In this document: one piece after another, positions 27,388 through 41,326 of the stretch | How the letters are laid out: the number at the start of each line of letters is the position of its first letter | Numbering within the stretch: position 1 is the first letter of the stretch | DNA from: Hoplostethus atlanticus | Lineage: Eukaryota; Chordata; Actinopteri; Trachichthyiformes; Trachichthyidae | Assembly: GCA_034670405.1 (NCBI GenBank) | Contig: JAXDDX010000011.1 | Span: forward strand, 1,289,501-1,353,500 | Direction of reading: 5' to 3' | DNA length: 64,000 bases | Notes under the pieces: model-generated | What the model was told of the DNA's origin: nothing | Databases searched by the model: none | The model's input: only the letters and a program-made list of their open reading frames with translations | Program-made: the position numbers and the translations under genes

Positions 27388-30300
27388 GATTAAGCGAGGG
27401 GGCGCTGACTAAGCAGTGTTTACAGTCCGTCTCCAGGTGTTGTCTGATTTCATTGTGTACTTTCTACTATCTTACTAAATCCACACCAGAAAGCAGGTCC
27501 CCATCTGGGTGGAAATGATGCTGCTGGACAGATACGGGACGCCCTGATGCTAATCCATGCGGGTCTGTTTACCTGCATCGGTCAGTGTATCAAATTAATC
27601 GTCCAATTATCTCTCTGCGACGCGGTTACCAGGTGACTGTGTATCTTGCCGCCTGTGGGAGAGGTTGCCACTGTTTACCTCAGATTTCCACAAGCTGCTC
27701 ATAATACAAACTAATGCCAAAGCACTTGCAATGTCGTTAGGGTGAATGTCAACTCAGGCTTATGAGGATATCGTGTTTTCTGGGCTTCCTACCTACCTAC
27801 TTACCCATCTCCAGTATATCATCTATCTTCCACTTCAGCCTAAGAAAGAAGACCATGCCCATGCCTGGAAGCACATCAAGGTTGGCACTGTGCTGCACCA
27901 GCACTACACCTTTCTATCATGCGGCCTGTATCCTAGCCTCGATTTATGATACCCTTGTGATACAAAGGCAAGGTTTATTCCCTTTACTCGTTTTCTCCTC
28001 ACAGCCCATCATTCCTTTTAAGTGGGTCTATTTTCTGTTTTCAACATCCAGGCGAGTAATTGTTGTTCTGCTTCTGTGGTCCATAGTCTCCCTCTCTTCT
28101 TCTTAGTAATCTGTTTCGTGCTGTGAAACCATGATGGCAGGTACAGATGGATCAGAGAGAGCGAGAGAGAGAGAGAGAGAGACATAACTGAATTGCTTTC
28201 TGTGATATGCATGTCATCCTCATCGCATGATTGAATGGTCCTCAGAGAGGTCATAGTGGTTTGACCTTCAAGCTCAGGCAAAGACAGGAGAGTGTAGTAA
28301 ACGAAAGAAAGAACGGAGTGTTTGTTGCTTCAGCCATAAACCTTTTCCATCAAAGTAAAAAGTAGTAGCAGTAGTAGAGTGTCTGAGATTTTCAAAGAGA
28401 AAGACGCTCCAAGTGTGGTGGTGCAATAGAGTTATATCTTTAAACCTTGCTGTCAGAGAAGGACGTGACTTGAGATCTGAGGGCACAAAGAGGAGAATTC
28501 ACTTTCTGCTGCTCTTCTCACAAAGCCTTCAAAGAACGACTTTGAATGCAGCAAAGCCCTAAAGTGATGTGCACACAAGTCACCTCCTTCTCTCTGCTCT
28601 CTGTCATGGGGTGAGCTAACGGTCAGAGGAAGTGCAGGGGGAAACAGAAGGAACATAGCGTTACAAAGAGGGATGCCAAACAAGTACAGATGCTGTACAG
28701 CCCCATGAGGAATCGATATTAATGGAGGCAAATTCATTTAGTGGGAAGAAGGAAAGGTCAAGGAGAACAAGGAGACTCCCCATTTTCTCCCCTCTTTCGG
28801 AAATGGCTCGTTGGTCAACTTGCCTTTTACATGTTGCAACAGGAGTACAACCAAAATCTCTGTCCTGTACACATGCTACAGTAGCATACAGTACGCTAAG
28901 TGCTCAGAGGCAACTAGCATTATCTAACGTAAGTAATCCAGAGTTGTTTTTTTCTGCCAATCCTCAACACATGAAGGGAAAGTTGCCCAATGGGTCTATT
29001 TCCTCAAAACGTCTGTTCGGTCCTTTAAAATGTCATAACTCATCATGACAGAATACACATGAATCATCTTTGTCCTGTCCTGCGTCCTTCCCCTTCCCCT
29101 TCCCTTCCACTCAATATCAAAATAAATCAACTTTTCATTTTATTTGAATTAGATACTGCTCAATAAAGAACACGATTTGAAGTGCTGTCCACTGAGATGA
29201 AGTTATAGGTAAGGTACAGAGGAGTGTCTCACCCTGACTGACCATGCATCATGGTACAAAAAGGAAACAACAGTCAGTGTCAGCTGAGGTTGCTGGCCAC
29301 AGACCTGCCAAGCCCCATCCTCCTACCCCCACTATACACACAGCCCTGATAGGCAGTTAAATGAACCGGTAGCGGTACACGGTGTTCTTGTACCACATTC
29401 ATAGTTATCGTTCCAAAAAGTAATGCACTGCAATTTCATATGATCTTATATGAATTGAGTGAAACAGGTGACCGAAACAGGCAGTGGTGGAAAATAAAGT
29501 TTTCATTTTCTGCTAAAGTTTTTCTTTCTTAACCATGGCCAAAACCTCACCATAACCTCACCATAAGTTTTAGTTGCCTAACCCTAACCCTAACTTTAAC
29601 CCTCATCTTAACCTAGCTTGTTTTAATTCAATTGAAGTCATGTGGCTGACCAAGCGTTTGTGTAGCACAAATCAAGGGTGCATTCATTTTTCATATCATA
29701 CAAACGTTGCATGAGGACACATGTCTTCTAATGCACCTGGTATGCACTTTTCAGAAGATATTTTCTTTGACTCATGGCCTTGGACCTTTTCTAAAAGGGC
29801 TTTTAGTGTGACGATCATACTGTGCGGACACAAAAAGCCACTGTAAGAGCCTTTCACATTTTGATAAGGTCATTGGAAAAAAGACAGAATGGCCCAAAAA
29901 AATGCAGAGGTTCAGTCGTGATAATGCGAATCATTTCCCATTATTGTGAAGTGGTCAATATAGTGGCTTCAAGAGATCCTAACAGTATCGCAAAAGTAAT
30001 AATATACTAAATGTCCAGGTGTTCAATCGGGCTGATGCTTCTTTCATGTATTGTGTGCTGAACATTCAGATTCATTGACCCAGCTTCTCATTCGAGCCAA
30101 TATGGATTCCCACTGAGGACAATATATTTCTCCTGAAGGTAATGTGACTGTCAGAGTGCAAAGAACAAAACATTTCCCTGAACAAGCATGATGTCTGCTT
30201 TTTTGTTCGGTGTTTTCCAGCTGGAGTGCACTGCTTGCTGCCCAAAGCCCTTCATACTAGTGTGACAGGGAGTGCTTTTGATCCAGCCCGTGAGCTATTC

Positions 30301-31167
30301 AGCCATTTTAAGTGTCTCTCAACCTGAGGGGCATGAGGGAAGTAAAGATGGCTACGGCGACAGAGATATAAGACATACAAGTGTTTCTTCCTATTACCTC
30401 AAGCATTTGAACACGAGGTGTCGGAAGAGACATTTTCCTTCAATGAGACTTGTGTTAACGGCTCTGCAAGTAATGCTGTCTCGCCAACTGCCTGAGTCAA
30501 TATCCAGTGGAGAAAGTGGCCCGGGCCTTAATTGCTAATGCATTCCCCCCCAGACACTGTAGGCATCTCAAGCTCCATTAGCGAGGCCAAGATGGGATGT
30601 GAAAGGAAAGAACAGTGAGGTCCAATACGCTAGTGACTGCTGGGTACATACAAGGCTTCCGGCTCGCCTGGAAAGAGAAAGTGGTTTATCGGTTGTCGTG
30701 TTCACTTATCTCATTTCCTGGATCACAAAGTCCTGTACAGTAACTATAGTAAGAGGTGTTTGGATTTATCCTCATTGATCAGGTCATTGTCTTGACCAAG
30801 AAGAAGTGAGATGTGAGGAGAAAAGTCGTGGCTGTGGCTCACCAGAAGATGCACAGCCGCGAAAGTGAAGCGTCTCTGTTTTCCTCTCTCAATACCTGAA
30901 GGGTTTCTTTCCCTCTTACCCGATGTTCATTGCACAATATGACTGTGCTGTCTGATGAAGGCTCCTACTGTGGTGTGGTCTTTAATCAAACAATCAATTG
31001 ATGTCATACCAACAATCTCAAATTGTTTAAATCTCATTTTGGAATAACACTCTTCATCTATTTCATGCCAGAGATGAGAGCACTCTCCAACCAGATAACC
31101 TAAGGGCTATTATATTAAAAAAACAATGGCTGCTTTCACTTAATTAAACATGGCTTCACTATATCAA

Positions 31168-31208
<41 letters not shown>
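31168..31208 (+). repeat. (AC)n microsatellite
   Basis: About 20 AC units. Confidence 0.95.
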
Positions 31209-31213
<5 letters not shown>

Positions 31214-32195
31214 TTAAAGGAGCAAAGCAGAGTCCCATGCCATACACAACAACATGCTAAGGTCAGCACTAAAACATGCAACAATTGGCTGTCTACCACG
31301 CTGGAAATAACAGGACTGAGACTGCAGAGACCCCAAGAGGAAGTTCTAGTCCTTGTCTAGTTGAAATATGATCCTTTATCCAAATCAAGGGAGTAGTTTT
31401 GATTTCATGCTGGGTTTAAGACTAGTATGAGGTTATAGCACTAGTTGGTATGAATGGCATCTGTAACACACACTGTTTTGAAATGGTATTTGTATTGGCG
31501 CTGCGGTGTGACAGCTCAAGATGTCCCGTGCGCATTCGTTTGTTCACCTGATAGTGACGTGCCAGACAGACAGTTTCCTGTGCACTAACAGTAACAGTAG
31601 CGTTGTCTCTCCCTCTTCCTCTGCCCGTCACTGTAATTATATACACTGTCTATTTCTGTCTCTCACTTTCTACCTTTCTCTCTTCTCCCCGAGACTATGA
31701 GCTTCCCTCTTGAGTGATAATAAGTACTGTACATTGCGAGGAAGCTATTGATTGGACAGTCACGACTTCCTTTTGGTGCCTTGGGACTGATTACCGTCTG
31801 AGAACTCATCACCTCGCGCGTGCCCTCCTACGCCGACAGAAACTGAAAATATTCTTCTCCTCTTCCGTTTTTATTTCACCCTCTTCGCTTTTCATCCTGC
31901 CAATGGAGAAAATAATACTACATTTAAGTTCCTCAAGCTGCCTCAAAAGTACTTCTGACAATTGTGGACTTGGGGGAAGGGGGGTCGGGGTCCCAGTGTG
32001 GGACCAGGCCTCAGCAAGAGAATATTCAGCTTGATGGATAAAATACAAAAACATATTGACTACTGGGTGGATTGACCAGACGTGACTGAACAGCCATTGG
32101 ACCATGCTGTTTGTACCAGTGGTTGACCATGTAGCAGATGATGTGAGTTAAGGTACTGATTGAGTGTCATGCTGTGGCTCCCCCTCCTGATCTGG

Positions 32196-32226
<31 letters not shown>

Positions 32227-32520
32227 GGTAATCAGTGGTGGTACTGCTCTAGTAGTGTGCTATTCGCCCATACTTCGGATGCTCCCTTTGGTATGAAATT
32301 CACACTGCACTGGCTTATATTCAGCTTTTTGCCCTCTGTCAGGAAATAAACTCAAAGGATACAATATTAGATATAAATTAATTTGCCTCAGCATCCGAGT
32401 GCTTTTAAAAGCCAGATGATAAAAGCATCAATTGTAGCCACATAGGAAAAGTCAGGAACAATTTAGAGTTCATGTCTTTGACCAGGACTGGATTAATGTC
32501 AAACTGACAATTTATTATTA

Positions 32521-32560
32521 CAGTCATTTAGCAGATGCTTTTATCCAAAGCGACGTACAA
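32521..32560 (-). mobile_element. L2/SINE 3' tail fragment
   Basis: Reads CATTTAGCAGATGCTTTTAT then CCAAAGCGACGTACAA, the reverse complement of the conserved fish L2/SINE tail. Only the tail is recognisable. Confidence 0.7.
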
Positions 32561-33464
32561 AAGGTACTTAGATAGATAAATTCAAGAGCACTGTCTGTTC
32601 TCAGGAGTAGATTACTAGATGAATAGATGGATGCCATGGTTAACTTTATTAATAACTTTATTTTGACCTCAAAGCTTCCATTACTTTGACATAACATGGC
32701 ATTAAATACCACACTAGAAGATGAACATTGTGGTTGTCAAACTATTTAGAGTTTAAGACAAAGGTAAAATGACAAGAATCCATTAAACTCTCTAAGTCTT
32801 CTCTTATTGTCAATAACATCACCGAAGGGGAAATTGCTTTCTGAGGATAATGAGGTAGTCAATCTTTGTTTAGTATTTTTATTGCTTATTGCTTAATGAC
32901 TATTCAGATGCTGTTCCATTGACAATAAATACAAGACCCCCTTTGTGGAGATTTTTTTAATAATCTTTAATTCATCTTTTACATCCACATTTCATAGCAG
33001 CTGCAACAAATGTGAACCAGTTTCTGGAAGTCCCAAGGCACATAGATAGAAATGGAGAAGGATGCAACCGGAAATAAGGGGAAGGCCGACACCATATAAG
33101 GACACTCACGTTTCACAGTTAAAATTACATTTTTACAAATAATACAACTTCCTTTTATTACTGAGATGCTGCTCAGATATGATTTGTAGAAAATCCTTTT
33201 CTCAAGTGCTGTAAAGCGTGTCACAGTTTGACAGCACTCAGGTACTGAAGTGTCTCATCAGGCCTGTCTTAAGGACCCTGATTGTGCCTCTTGGCGCCAC
33301 GCTGATAGTGCTGTGTTAAAAACCACTCTAGGTATTCCTCATCGTGTCACCGCAGTCAATCTTCTGTTTATTCAACTAGACGATGTAGCACTCAGTGATA
33401 CCGCATGTTGGGATGATGGCTAGGCGCTCTAATCACTGTTTACATGTTTCATGATCCCACTTGA

Positions 33465-34665
33465 GCATTGTAGTTTTTTACGATTGCTTACACACGATTT
33501 CTGAAACTATGGCTCATTGTCTCAAAAGTCAAACACACACACAAAACCCCAAAACACACACACACCATGCAAAACGTCACACATCTCTCAAACACTTCAT
33601 TCAAAACTATTGTAACTCTTCTCAAAATTGTATTTTTGCATCAAAACTCTACACACAAACCACCACATGAACAGCTCTTGCTACGCACTAACTACACACT
33701 ACAAGTTTGTCATATAGTACTCACACGAACATGTATTGTCGTGGAAATTTCTTGTTGGCACTCAGAACTCTTGAAATAACACACAAAACATTGACAGGTT
33801 GAAGTATAAAAATATATTGTATACAGATATATTGGAGAGAGAAAGACACAGGTCACACAGAAAGTCAAAGTCTCTCTATGCTCTCTCTCACTGAAAATCA
33901 GCTAACTACAATCTTTATAGTTTCTTTAGGAACAAAGAAGTCTCTCATGATTGGTTCACTTATGCTTAGATAACATGTTTAACATGGTTCATTCTATAGG
34001 CTCTCTCCACATAGTAGTTGTCTGGTCAAGGTCAGATTTATGACTTCCTTCTAGGGCCTCACTAGCTTACTCTGCAACACTCAGGCACATGTTCATAGCA
34101 CACATATCACATGTCTGTGGCAACACAGCATCAGTACAACATACACAAAATGATAAATGATAAATTCTAGCATTCTGTGCTAATTTACTTTCACAGTATG
34201 TACCCAAATATATATGTATGCATATGCAGTATATATACACTATAAACACAAATACAAGGGGAAAAGAAGATAGTTGACCACAAGTTGAGCACATGGTCAA
34301 CCAAAGTGGCCCGGATCTCATCAGTGATCGTTCTCCTTCTTCCATGTCCCTGTCCTTGTCCTTGTGCTCCTCTACCTCTCACTCCTCTTCCTCGCTAGAG
34401 GAGCACTAACTTGTGGCCTATTTATAGTGCTCAAGCTCTGATTTCTAAGTGAGCAAATTAGCTATAAGTGTTTTCACACGTGAGGACTGGGTGTAGGCAA
34501 TTGGTATGGCAGTGTTTTCCAAATGAAACACAATAGAGTTTAGTTTTGAATGATGTGTCTAATGTAGAGAACTGTGTTTAGTGTTTAGTGTTTTCAAAAA
34601 GTGTGTTATAAAATTGCAAACTGAGTGTAAAGCAGAGCAGAGTGCTTGTAGTTTAGGAGACTTCA
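33465..34665 (-). mobile_element. IS630/Tc1-like transposon remnant, host of a nested LTR
   Basis: From 34382 leftwards (minus) a transposase start reads MRGRGAQGQGQGHGRRRTIT then DEIRATLVDHVLN, the N-terminus of a transposase common in fish. The rest of the gene is missing. Flanking sequence on both sides is rich in CACAAAAC/GTGTTTT, like the non-coding ends of that element. Boundaries are approximate and no clean terminal repeats were found. A deletion derivative. Confidence 0.5.
33737..34195 (+). mobile_element. Solo LTR, family A copy 2
   Basis: 459 bp, TGTCGTGGAAA...CTTTCACA, flanked by GTAT at 33733-33736 and 34196-34199, a 4-bp target duplication. Shares roughly nine bases in ten with copy 1. 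Inserted within a Tc1/IS630-like transposon remnant. Confidence 0.75.
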
Positions 34666-35026
34666 CCAAGGGAAGTTTACTGTATGTTCTTCCTTTCCCT
34701 CATTTTCACCCAGTATGATGTCGGCCTGTTTTACCACTTCTTGGGCTTCTGTCGGAAAATCACAACGTGGACAATCATATTTTTCATATTCCACTATTAA
34801 AATTGTATTTACATTGCCTGGGATTACGAGGGATGAAGTAATGTATGAGATTCCCAGTGTTTAATACTGATTCAACAGGGTAACTAGCCCCACATTGCTT
34901 GCAGGAATGGAGGATATCTAATAAAAACTGCTTAATAACCCTAATAGTCAGAGGCAACAGAGTGCTCTAATTACATACTGCAAGGCTACAGAATGGCAAA
35001 ACACACACGTACACATATGCGGGCGT

Positions 35027-35028
<2 letters not shown>

Positions 35029-35068
<40 letters not shown>
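35029..35068 (+). repeat. (AC)n microsatellite
   Basis: About 19 AC units. Confidence 0.94.
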
Positions 35069-35069
<1 letters not shown>

Positions 35070-37087
35070 CTCTCACACCCACTTTCTTGTCATTATCGCA
35101 ATGCAAATGCCAATGAAAATGCAAGCAGGCCACTGTCATTAGCACACAAAGTGGGTAGAGAGAGCTATAAGTTAAAAAGCCAGAGTGGGAGGATCAACGT
35201 ATGAGGGATTATGGAAATTCAGTGCTCACTGTCAGTCATAAACCCAGAAGACAACAGAACCTGTTTTTTTTTTTTTGCTTTCTAAGCCTCATCTATTGGC
35301 TGATGCCAGACATCCAGCCAGCCAGAAATTCTCAATCTGTCTCTCCATTTTTCATGCCTCCATTTCTTTTCAACCTTGATGTTAGCGGGATGAGGACTCT
35401 CCACAAATGCCTTTGCGTAGTTGCCATGGTTACCAGGTCAGGTCAGCCATAATGTGATGTTGGAAGTATACATTTTCTATAACGAATAGCAGCACTAACT
35501 GTTACCCACTGTGAGCCTGTCTTTATTTCCAGGCCTCGGAGCCAGAGGGGCCAAAGTAGGACCTAAAAAAAAAACTAACTGTGATCAAATGTTAATAAAT
35601 ATCCTTTGATATGGATAATGCCATCACATAAATAAAGAGATACTGACTAGATCTCCCCAAGAGCCTTCATTTGATAAATAGATCTCATTGCCCTTCTGGC
35701 TCCAAGCCTTCAATTTTCAGATTCACTATAACTATTCAGGAAACACTGTTTGTTTGGTCATGGTTGTGTTATTGCCGCTCCTCACTGTGTCACACTGTGG
35801 GCTCTGGCTTCTATTTTGCTGCAAATCAATTTTCCTCTGGGATTATAATATGAAAGACTGAATCGACCTGAACTGAACTACAAGCCTATAATATATGAGA
35901 TGTTGTGTTTTCAGCCACCAGCAGAGAGGAGATCAAAAGGCAGATCCGCAAGCACAGGATACAAATATACTGACAGGTTAGATGAAAAATGTCACCCTAT
36001 AGGAGTTACAGTGAGGCATATCCTATTCTGAACATAATAAATACAGCAATATGAAAGTGTTTTATCAAATTTTATGACATCTATAAAAATGTATAGACAC
36101 ACAACTTGCTAGAGATGCTACCAATCTCTCTTTGTGCCTGTTAACATTGGAGAGTGGGTGGAGCAGTGTACCTACCAGACGGCAGAATTTAATTTGGGCA
36201 AATAGGTCTAATCTATGATGTCTTGATTAGGGGGGGGTGGGACACTCTTCTCTATTGAAGCCCCACTTTACATACTGGTCTTGAGTCTGAAACTGCAACA
36301 AAACTTTGCTCCTTCAGTTAGTTCCAACTGTGCGTTGTGATTGGTTGAGAGCCATTTCAAGAAGTACCAATGTCTCACGATATAACACGTATCATTAAAG
36401 TCCACCCAGTTTAACGTGGTCCATATCTACCGTCACCCTCTCGACTCATTCAGTCACTCTGGGCTCTCAGGCCAACGAGCAGCAGAGTATTGGAAAGTTT
36501 CTAACAACAGCCAATGGTGTCAAGTTGACCTGCTAAACTTCCTAGCAAGCACGCTGCCACGCCACAACAGTGAAAATAATTTCCTCAGACCACAACTCCC
36601 CACAGGCTTTTAATAGCCATTAGCCATTATTACGTTAATGTGTAACTGGCAATAATGATGACCCTTCCTCACCATTGTACACTCTGTTTCAGTGCAAGGG
36701 CTGCTTTCTTTCTGTGGATGTTGCATAGCAACAACATCAGTGTAAAGAATAAAATTATATCTTTCCTTTACATGTATTTCTCCTCCTGTCTTTGTTTCAG
36801 TAACATCAAAAAAGAGTATGGAATGAAAGAGTATCCATGAGGGATTGTTTATGTGATCACAGATTCATTTAGCCAAATAATTGCAGATTCCAGATAAAAC
36901 TGCAAATCCACGCCCACCCAAGCCAGAAATAGAGGACCAAAAACAGCGTTTATATCCAGTAAATGGCTTTTCTGTTCTCCAGACCTTAGTGAATAGGTAA
37001 CAAGATACTCAGCTGTGACATCAGGAAAAATAGAGACTATTGAAATCCACTTTCCTGCAGCTTTAAAGGGTCAAATGAAAGCCTACT

Positions 37088-37395
37088 GGTAGGCTTTTCA
37101 CTAGCTCCAGGAAAACAGACCACATCACCCCGGGGCTTGCTTTCCTTCACTGGCTCCCAGTTCGCTTCAGAATTGACTATGAGATTCTGTTGCTTGTGTT
37201 TAAGGCTTTGAATGGGCTGGTTCCTACTTACATTTCCAAACTCCTATGTCCATACTCGACCTCTTAGCTGTGCCATGGTCTAGGCTGAAGCTAAAGGGAG
37301 ATCGGGTGTTTAAGGTTGCAGCCCCTAGATTGTGGAACAGCCTCCAACACTGCATCAGATCTGCCCCCACAACTGACACAAAAAAATAGTCTATC
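37088..37395 (+). pseudogene. LINE reverse transcriptase C-terminal fragment
   Basis: Reads SSRKTDHITPGLAFLHWLPV, RFRIDYEILLLVFKALNGLV and PTYISKLLCPYSTS, then a stop and, in another frame, SRLKLKGDRVFKVAAPRLWN. 5'-truncated LINE end of the Rex1/L2-like kind; a different family from the 38.5-kb element. Confidence 0.8.
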
Positions 37396-37433
37396 AAATA
37401 TTGCGTATTGCGGTGTGCATTGTGCATGTGTTT

Positions 37434-37453
37434 GGGGGGGGGGGATATAAAAC

Positions 37454-37490
<37 letters not shown>
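37434..37490 (+). repeat. Poly-G followed by (TTA)n microsatellite
   Basis: Run of ten G, a short gap, then about eleven ATT units. Confidence 0.94.
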
Positions 37491-37723
37491 AAATACACAT
37501 ACACACAAACATGTGTTTTTGCACATATCTTGTACCCTCCCACTTTAAAAGGTGCATTCAATGGTGCAGATGAACTGGCCTGGTCAAAGAGGAATACCTG
37601 CAACTTGTTGCATACTTGCAGGCATAACATGGAGAGAAAAAGCAAAATAATAATTGCAAATGAAGCAAGGAATGTGTAATTGTAATATCTATAAAAGATT
37701 AAACTGATGGCTGTTTACAGGTT

Positions 37724-37763
<40 letters not shown>

Positions 37764-38261
37764 TGAGAGTGAGAGTGAGAGGAAGAGACACAGACAGACT
37801 GAAAGAAAAAGGAGGCACTAACAGTAGAGTGCACAAACAGTCGAAAGAGACACTATATATTGATCATGTTTATTAGCAGGATCTTACTTAGCACTGTCTA
37901 ATACCATGATGTCCCATGTTTGAAGTCTGCAGAAAATCCACTGCCGCTAATACAGCTTCTCTCATTCAGTGTGGAAAACACAATCAAGTTTAATCACGCG
38001 TATTCATCCATACAGTATGCTTGATTACGAGAAACTCTTTGAGTTTGAGTTATTCCAACTTCGGATCTTTTCTTAATAACCTCTTTGAAAGCCTGTAATA
38101 TATAAAAAAAGAGTGAAATTCAGAAAACAAAATTATGCACATGCACATGCAATTCTTTAACGCATCCTCAGGGTTAGCCCTTGTACATACACCTGTGTGT
38201 GAACACTGAACTACGCAGTCCCATCCTGCCATGCCTCCTCTTGTCTGTGTGTGTGTGTGTG

Positions 38262-38294
<33 letters not shown>

Positions 38295-38878
38295 TGTGTG
38301 TGTGTTGTTGACAAGGCTGCCTTATCAGTCACCCAGTATGGATAATGTATTGATGGAGAAACAGGGAGAGAGGGGCAAAGAGAGACATTCAATGATTTAT
38401 TGCTTTATCCTGCTGGCGACCGGCTATATGTAAAATATAGACATGTGTGTATTTAACTTCTGGAGGGATTCTGAACTACTTGACTCATCTAGAATAGTTT
38501 GAGTATATTTTTCTTGCTTACCAGGTTGCTGTTAGCTGTACTCTGATTGCTTAAGTATTAGTGCTTTAATCAGTAGTCTATTGTTAGCTGCTAGTTGGTC
38601 AGTTTCTGTTTGTGTCATAGCCCCTATTGAAGGTAGTTTCACCAAGCTAGGCCAATTGCCTTGTTAATTGTCTGGGAGGGGCCTGCACTCCTGGCAGACA
38701 ATTAGCAATCAGGGGAAGCAGTCCTAAACCACTGCTGCTTTGAAAGCGTCAGGCAAACGAAGGCTAGGCGAACAAAGGCAACAGGCGACTTTTTCAAGCC
38801 CGACTTCTTCAAAGAACGACCTTCGAAGATTAGGTGCTTCTTCCCTTCATAAACCGTATCATTGTATTGTGATCTACC

Positions 38879-40350
38879 ATGTGTTTGCTTCCCATTCCTG
38901 TCCTCTCCTCTTTCCGGTGGTCGCACAGACGCTGGGTCACACCCAGACGCCGCGACCCCACTAATCTCATCTATCCTACTCCCTTAACTCGCGTTGAGCA
39001 AGTGGTGGCAGGGGGGCTGTGGAACTGCCAGTCGGCTGTGCCGAAAGCTGAGTTCATCTCAGGCTACGCATCCCTGCTCTCCCTCAACTTTCTTGCTCTA
39101 ACTGAGACTTGGATCACCCCAGAAAACACTGCCACGCCCGCTGCTCTGTCAGATGTGTACTCTTTCTCTCACACTCCCAGAGCTGCGAGGCAAGGCGGTG
39201 GTAGTGGCCTGCTAATTTCCAGCAAATGGAAATACTCTCTTTTTTCTCTGCCACAATTCTCTCCTTCCTCCTTTGAATTTCATGCTGTCACTGTTTCTCA
39301 TCCAGTCAAGCTCACCATCGCGGTTGTGTATCGCCCACTAGGCCCTTCTGGTGAGTTCCTGGAGGAGCTTGACACACTAGTCTCCCACTTCCCTGACGAT
39401 GGCTCTGGACTCATCCTTCTCGGTGACTTCAACATCCAGACTGAGAAGCTTGACCTTCTTCTTTCGTTCCTCGCCTCCTTCGACCTAGCCCTCTCCCCAT
39501 CTCCTCCTACCCACAAGGCTGGCAACCAACTGGACCTAATCTTCACGAGACACTGTTCTACTGCCAACCTCTCCGTCACTCCTCTTCATCTCTCTGACCA
39601 CTACTTCATGTCCTACACTCTCTCTCTCTCCTCTCCCCCCTCACATCCTCCCCCTACCCACATGGTTTCTTCTCGTCGCAATCTCCGCTCGCTCTCCCCC
39701 ACTGATCTTTCCTCTTCTGTTCTCTCTGCTCTCCCTGCCCCTGAATCTTTTTCTCTTCTATCCCCTGATACTGCCACTGATCTTCTTCTCTCTACTCTGT
39801 CCTCTTCTCTGGACCATCTCTGTCCCCTCACCTCCAGGCCTGCACGCCAAACTCCACCTGCCCCTTGGTTGTCGGACTCAGTGCGTACTGAGAGACGGAC
39901 CCTGAGAGTGGCTGAGCGCAAATGGAGAAATGGCAACCTCCCGGAGGACCTTCTTACCTTCCAATCTCTCCTTTCCACTTTTTCCTCCTCTCTATCTGCT
40001 GCTAAAGCTGCTTTCTTCTGCACTAAAATTCAAACTTCTGCTTCCAACCCTAAAAAACTCTTTGAAACTTTCTCTTCCCTCCTCCAACCCCCACCCCCTC
40101 CTCCCACCTCCTCCCTCCGCCCTGACGACTTCGCCAACTTCTTTGACAAGAAGGTCAACGATATCCGATCCTCCTTCCCTCACCGCCCGGCTAGTGCCCT
40201 GCGCACCAACCACACCTGTCTGCCTTCCACCCATCCCTCTCTACCACCCTCTCCACCTTTTCCCTCCCCACCTCCATCCCTATCCCATTTCTCTCCCCTC
40301 TCCCCAGACGAGGTCCTTCACCTGGTTACATCTAGCCGCCCCACCACATG
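38879..40350 (+). pseudogene. LINE endonuclease part of the open reading frame
   Basis: Open for about 490 codons. Endonuclease signatures: GLWNCQSAVPKAEFIS, LALTETWIT (catalytic E), VVYRP, LLGDFNIQT (D-x-N), LDLIFTR and LSDHYF (catalytic SDH). A Pro/Ser-rich linker follows. The frame is lost near 40350, where one base appears to be missing from the C run relative to the downstream frame. Confidence 0.88.
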
Positions 40351-41325
40351 CTCCTTGACCCGGTCCCATCCACTCTGCTTCAGTCTACTGCACCTGAACT
40401 CCTTCCCTTCCTGACCCACCTCATCAACACGTCTCTGGTGTCTGGATGCTTTCCCTCTGCTTTCAAGACTGCCAGAGTCACCCCCCTTCTGAAGAAACCA
40501 ACACTTGACCCCTCTGAGGTCAAGAACTACAGACCGGTTTCCCTTCTACCCTTCCTATCAAAAACTCTTGAACGTGCTGTCTTCAATCAACTGTCCTTGT
40601 ACCTCCACCAGAACAACCTCTTGGATCCCCACCAGTCTGGGTTCAAAGTGGGTCACTCGACCGAGACTGCCCTCCTGGCAGTGACGGAGTCGCTCCATGC
40701 CGCTAGAGCGAACTCTCTCTCCTCTGTCCTGATACTCCTGGACCTGTCTGCAGCGTTTGACACGGTGAACCACCAGATCCTCCTCTCCACCCTTGAGGGG
40801 ATGGGTGTCTCAGGCTCTGCACTCTCCATGTTTGCATCCTACCTAACGGATCGCTCCTACCAGGTGACGCTGAGAGGGTCTGTGTCAGACCCACGCAGGC
40901 TCACTACTGGGGTTCCGCAAGGCTCGGTTCTAGGTCCTCTCCTCTTTTCCCTCTACACAACATCTCTTGGTTCTGTTATCCATTCACACGACTTTTCCTA
41001 CCACTGCTATGCAGATGACACCCAGCTGATCCTGTCATTTCCCCCCTCTGACACACAAGTGGAGGCACGCATTGCTGCATGCCTGGCTGACATCTCGGAG
41101 TGGATGTCGATGCACCACCTGAAGCTCAACCTGGACAAGACTGAGCTGGTGTTCCTCCCGGGGAAGGGCTGTCCGCACCGAGACCTGGCCATCACCATTG
41201 ATAATGCTGTGGTGACGTCAACTCGGACTGCGAGGAATCTGGGTGTGACCCTGGACGACCAACTGTCGTTCTCGGCAAACATCGCATCAGTGACACGCTT
41301 CTGCAGATTCCTCCTCTACAACATC
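40351..41325 (+). pseudogene. LINE reverse transcriptase
   Basis: RT motifs in order: VTPLLKKPTLDPSEVKNYRP, HQSGFKVGHSTETALL, LLDLSAAFDTVNH (first catalytic D), GVPQGSVLGPLLFSLY and CYADDTQL (the catalytic YADD at about 41010). The frame then runs into the inserted LTR at 41327. RT would reverse-transcribe the element RNA at a nicked target. Confidence 0.92.
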
Positions 41326-41326
41326 A

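Larger units (their letters stand above)
17480..38480. other. 21-kb stretch without convincing exons
   Basis: Apart from the repeats listed separately I see no exon with family motifs and matched splice sites. Open frames here are short or made of microsatellites. If kcnk2 has a more distant alternative first exon it could lie here, since the stretch is on the upstream side of the gene; otherwise it is intergenic. Confidence 0.6.

Noticed and set aside
29575-29615. Interstitial telomere-like CTAACCCTAACCCTAAC
   Set aside because: Only about three units in a degenerate CTAACC stretch; too short to support a telomere fusion.
31714-32105. Open frames on both strands (106 and 98 residues)
   Set aside because: No motif, no conserved splice structure; length is not exceptional for non-coding DNA.
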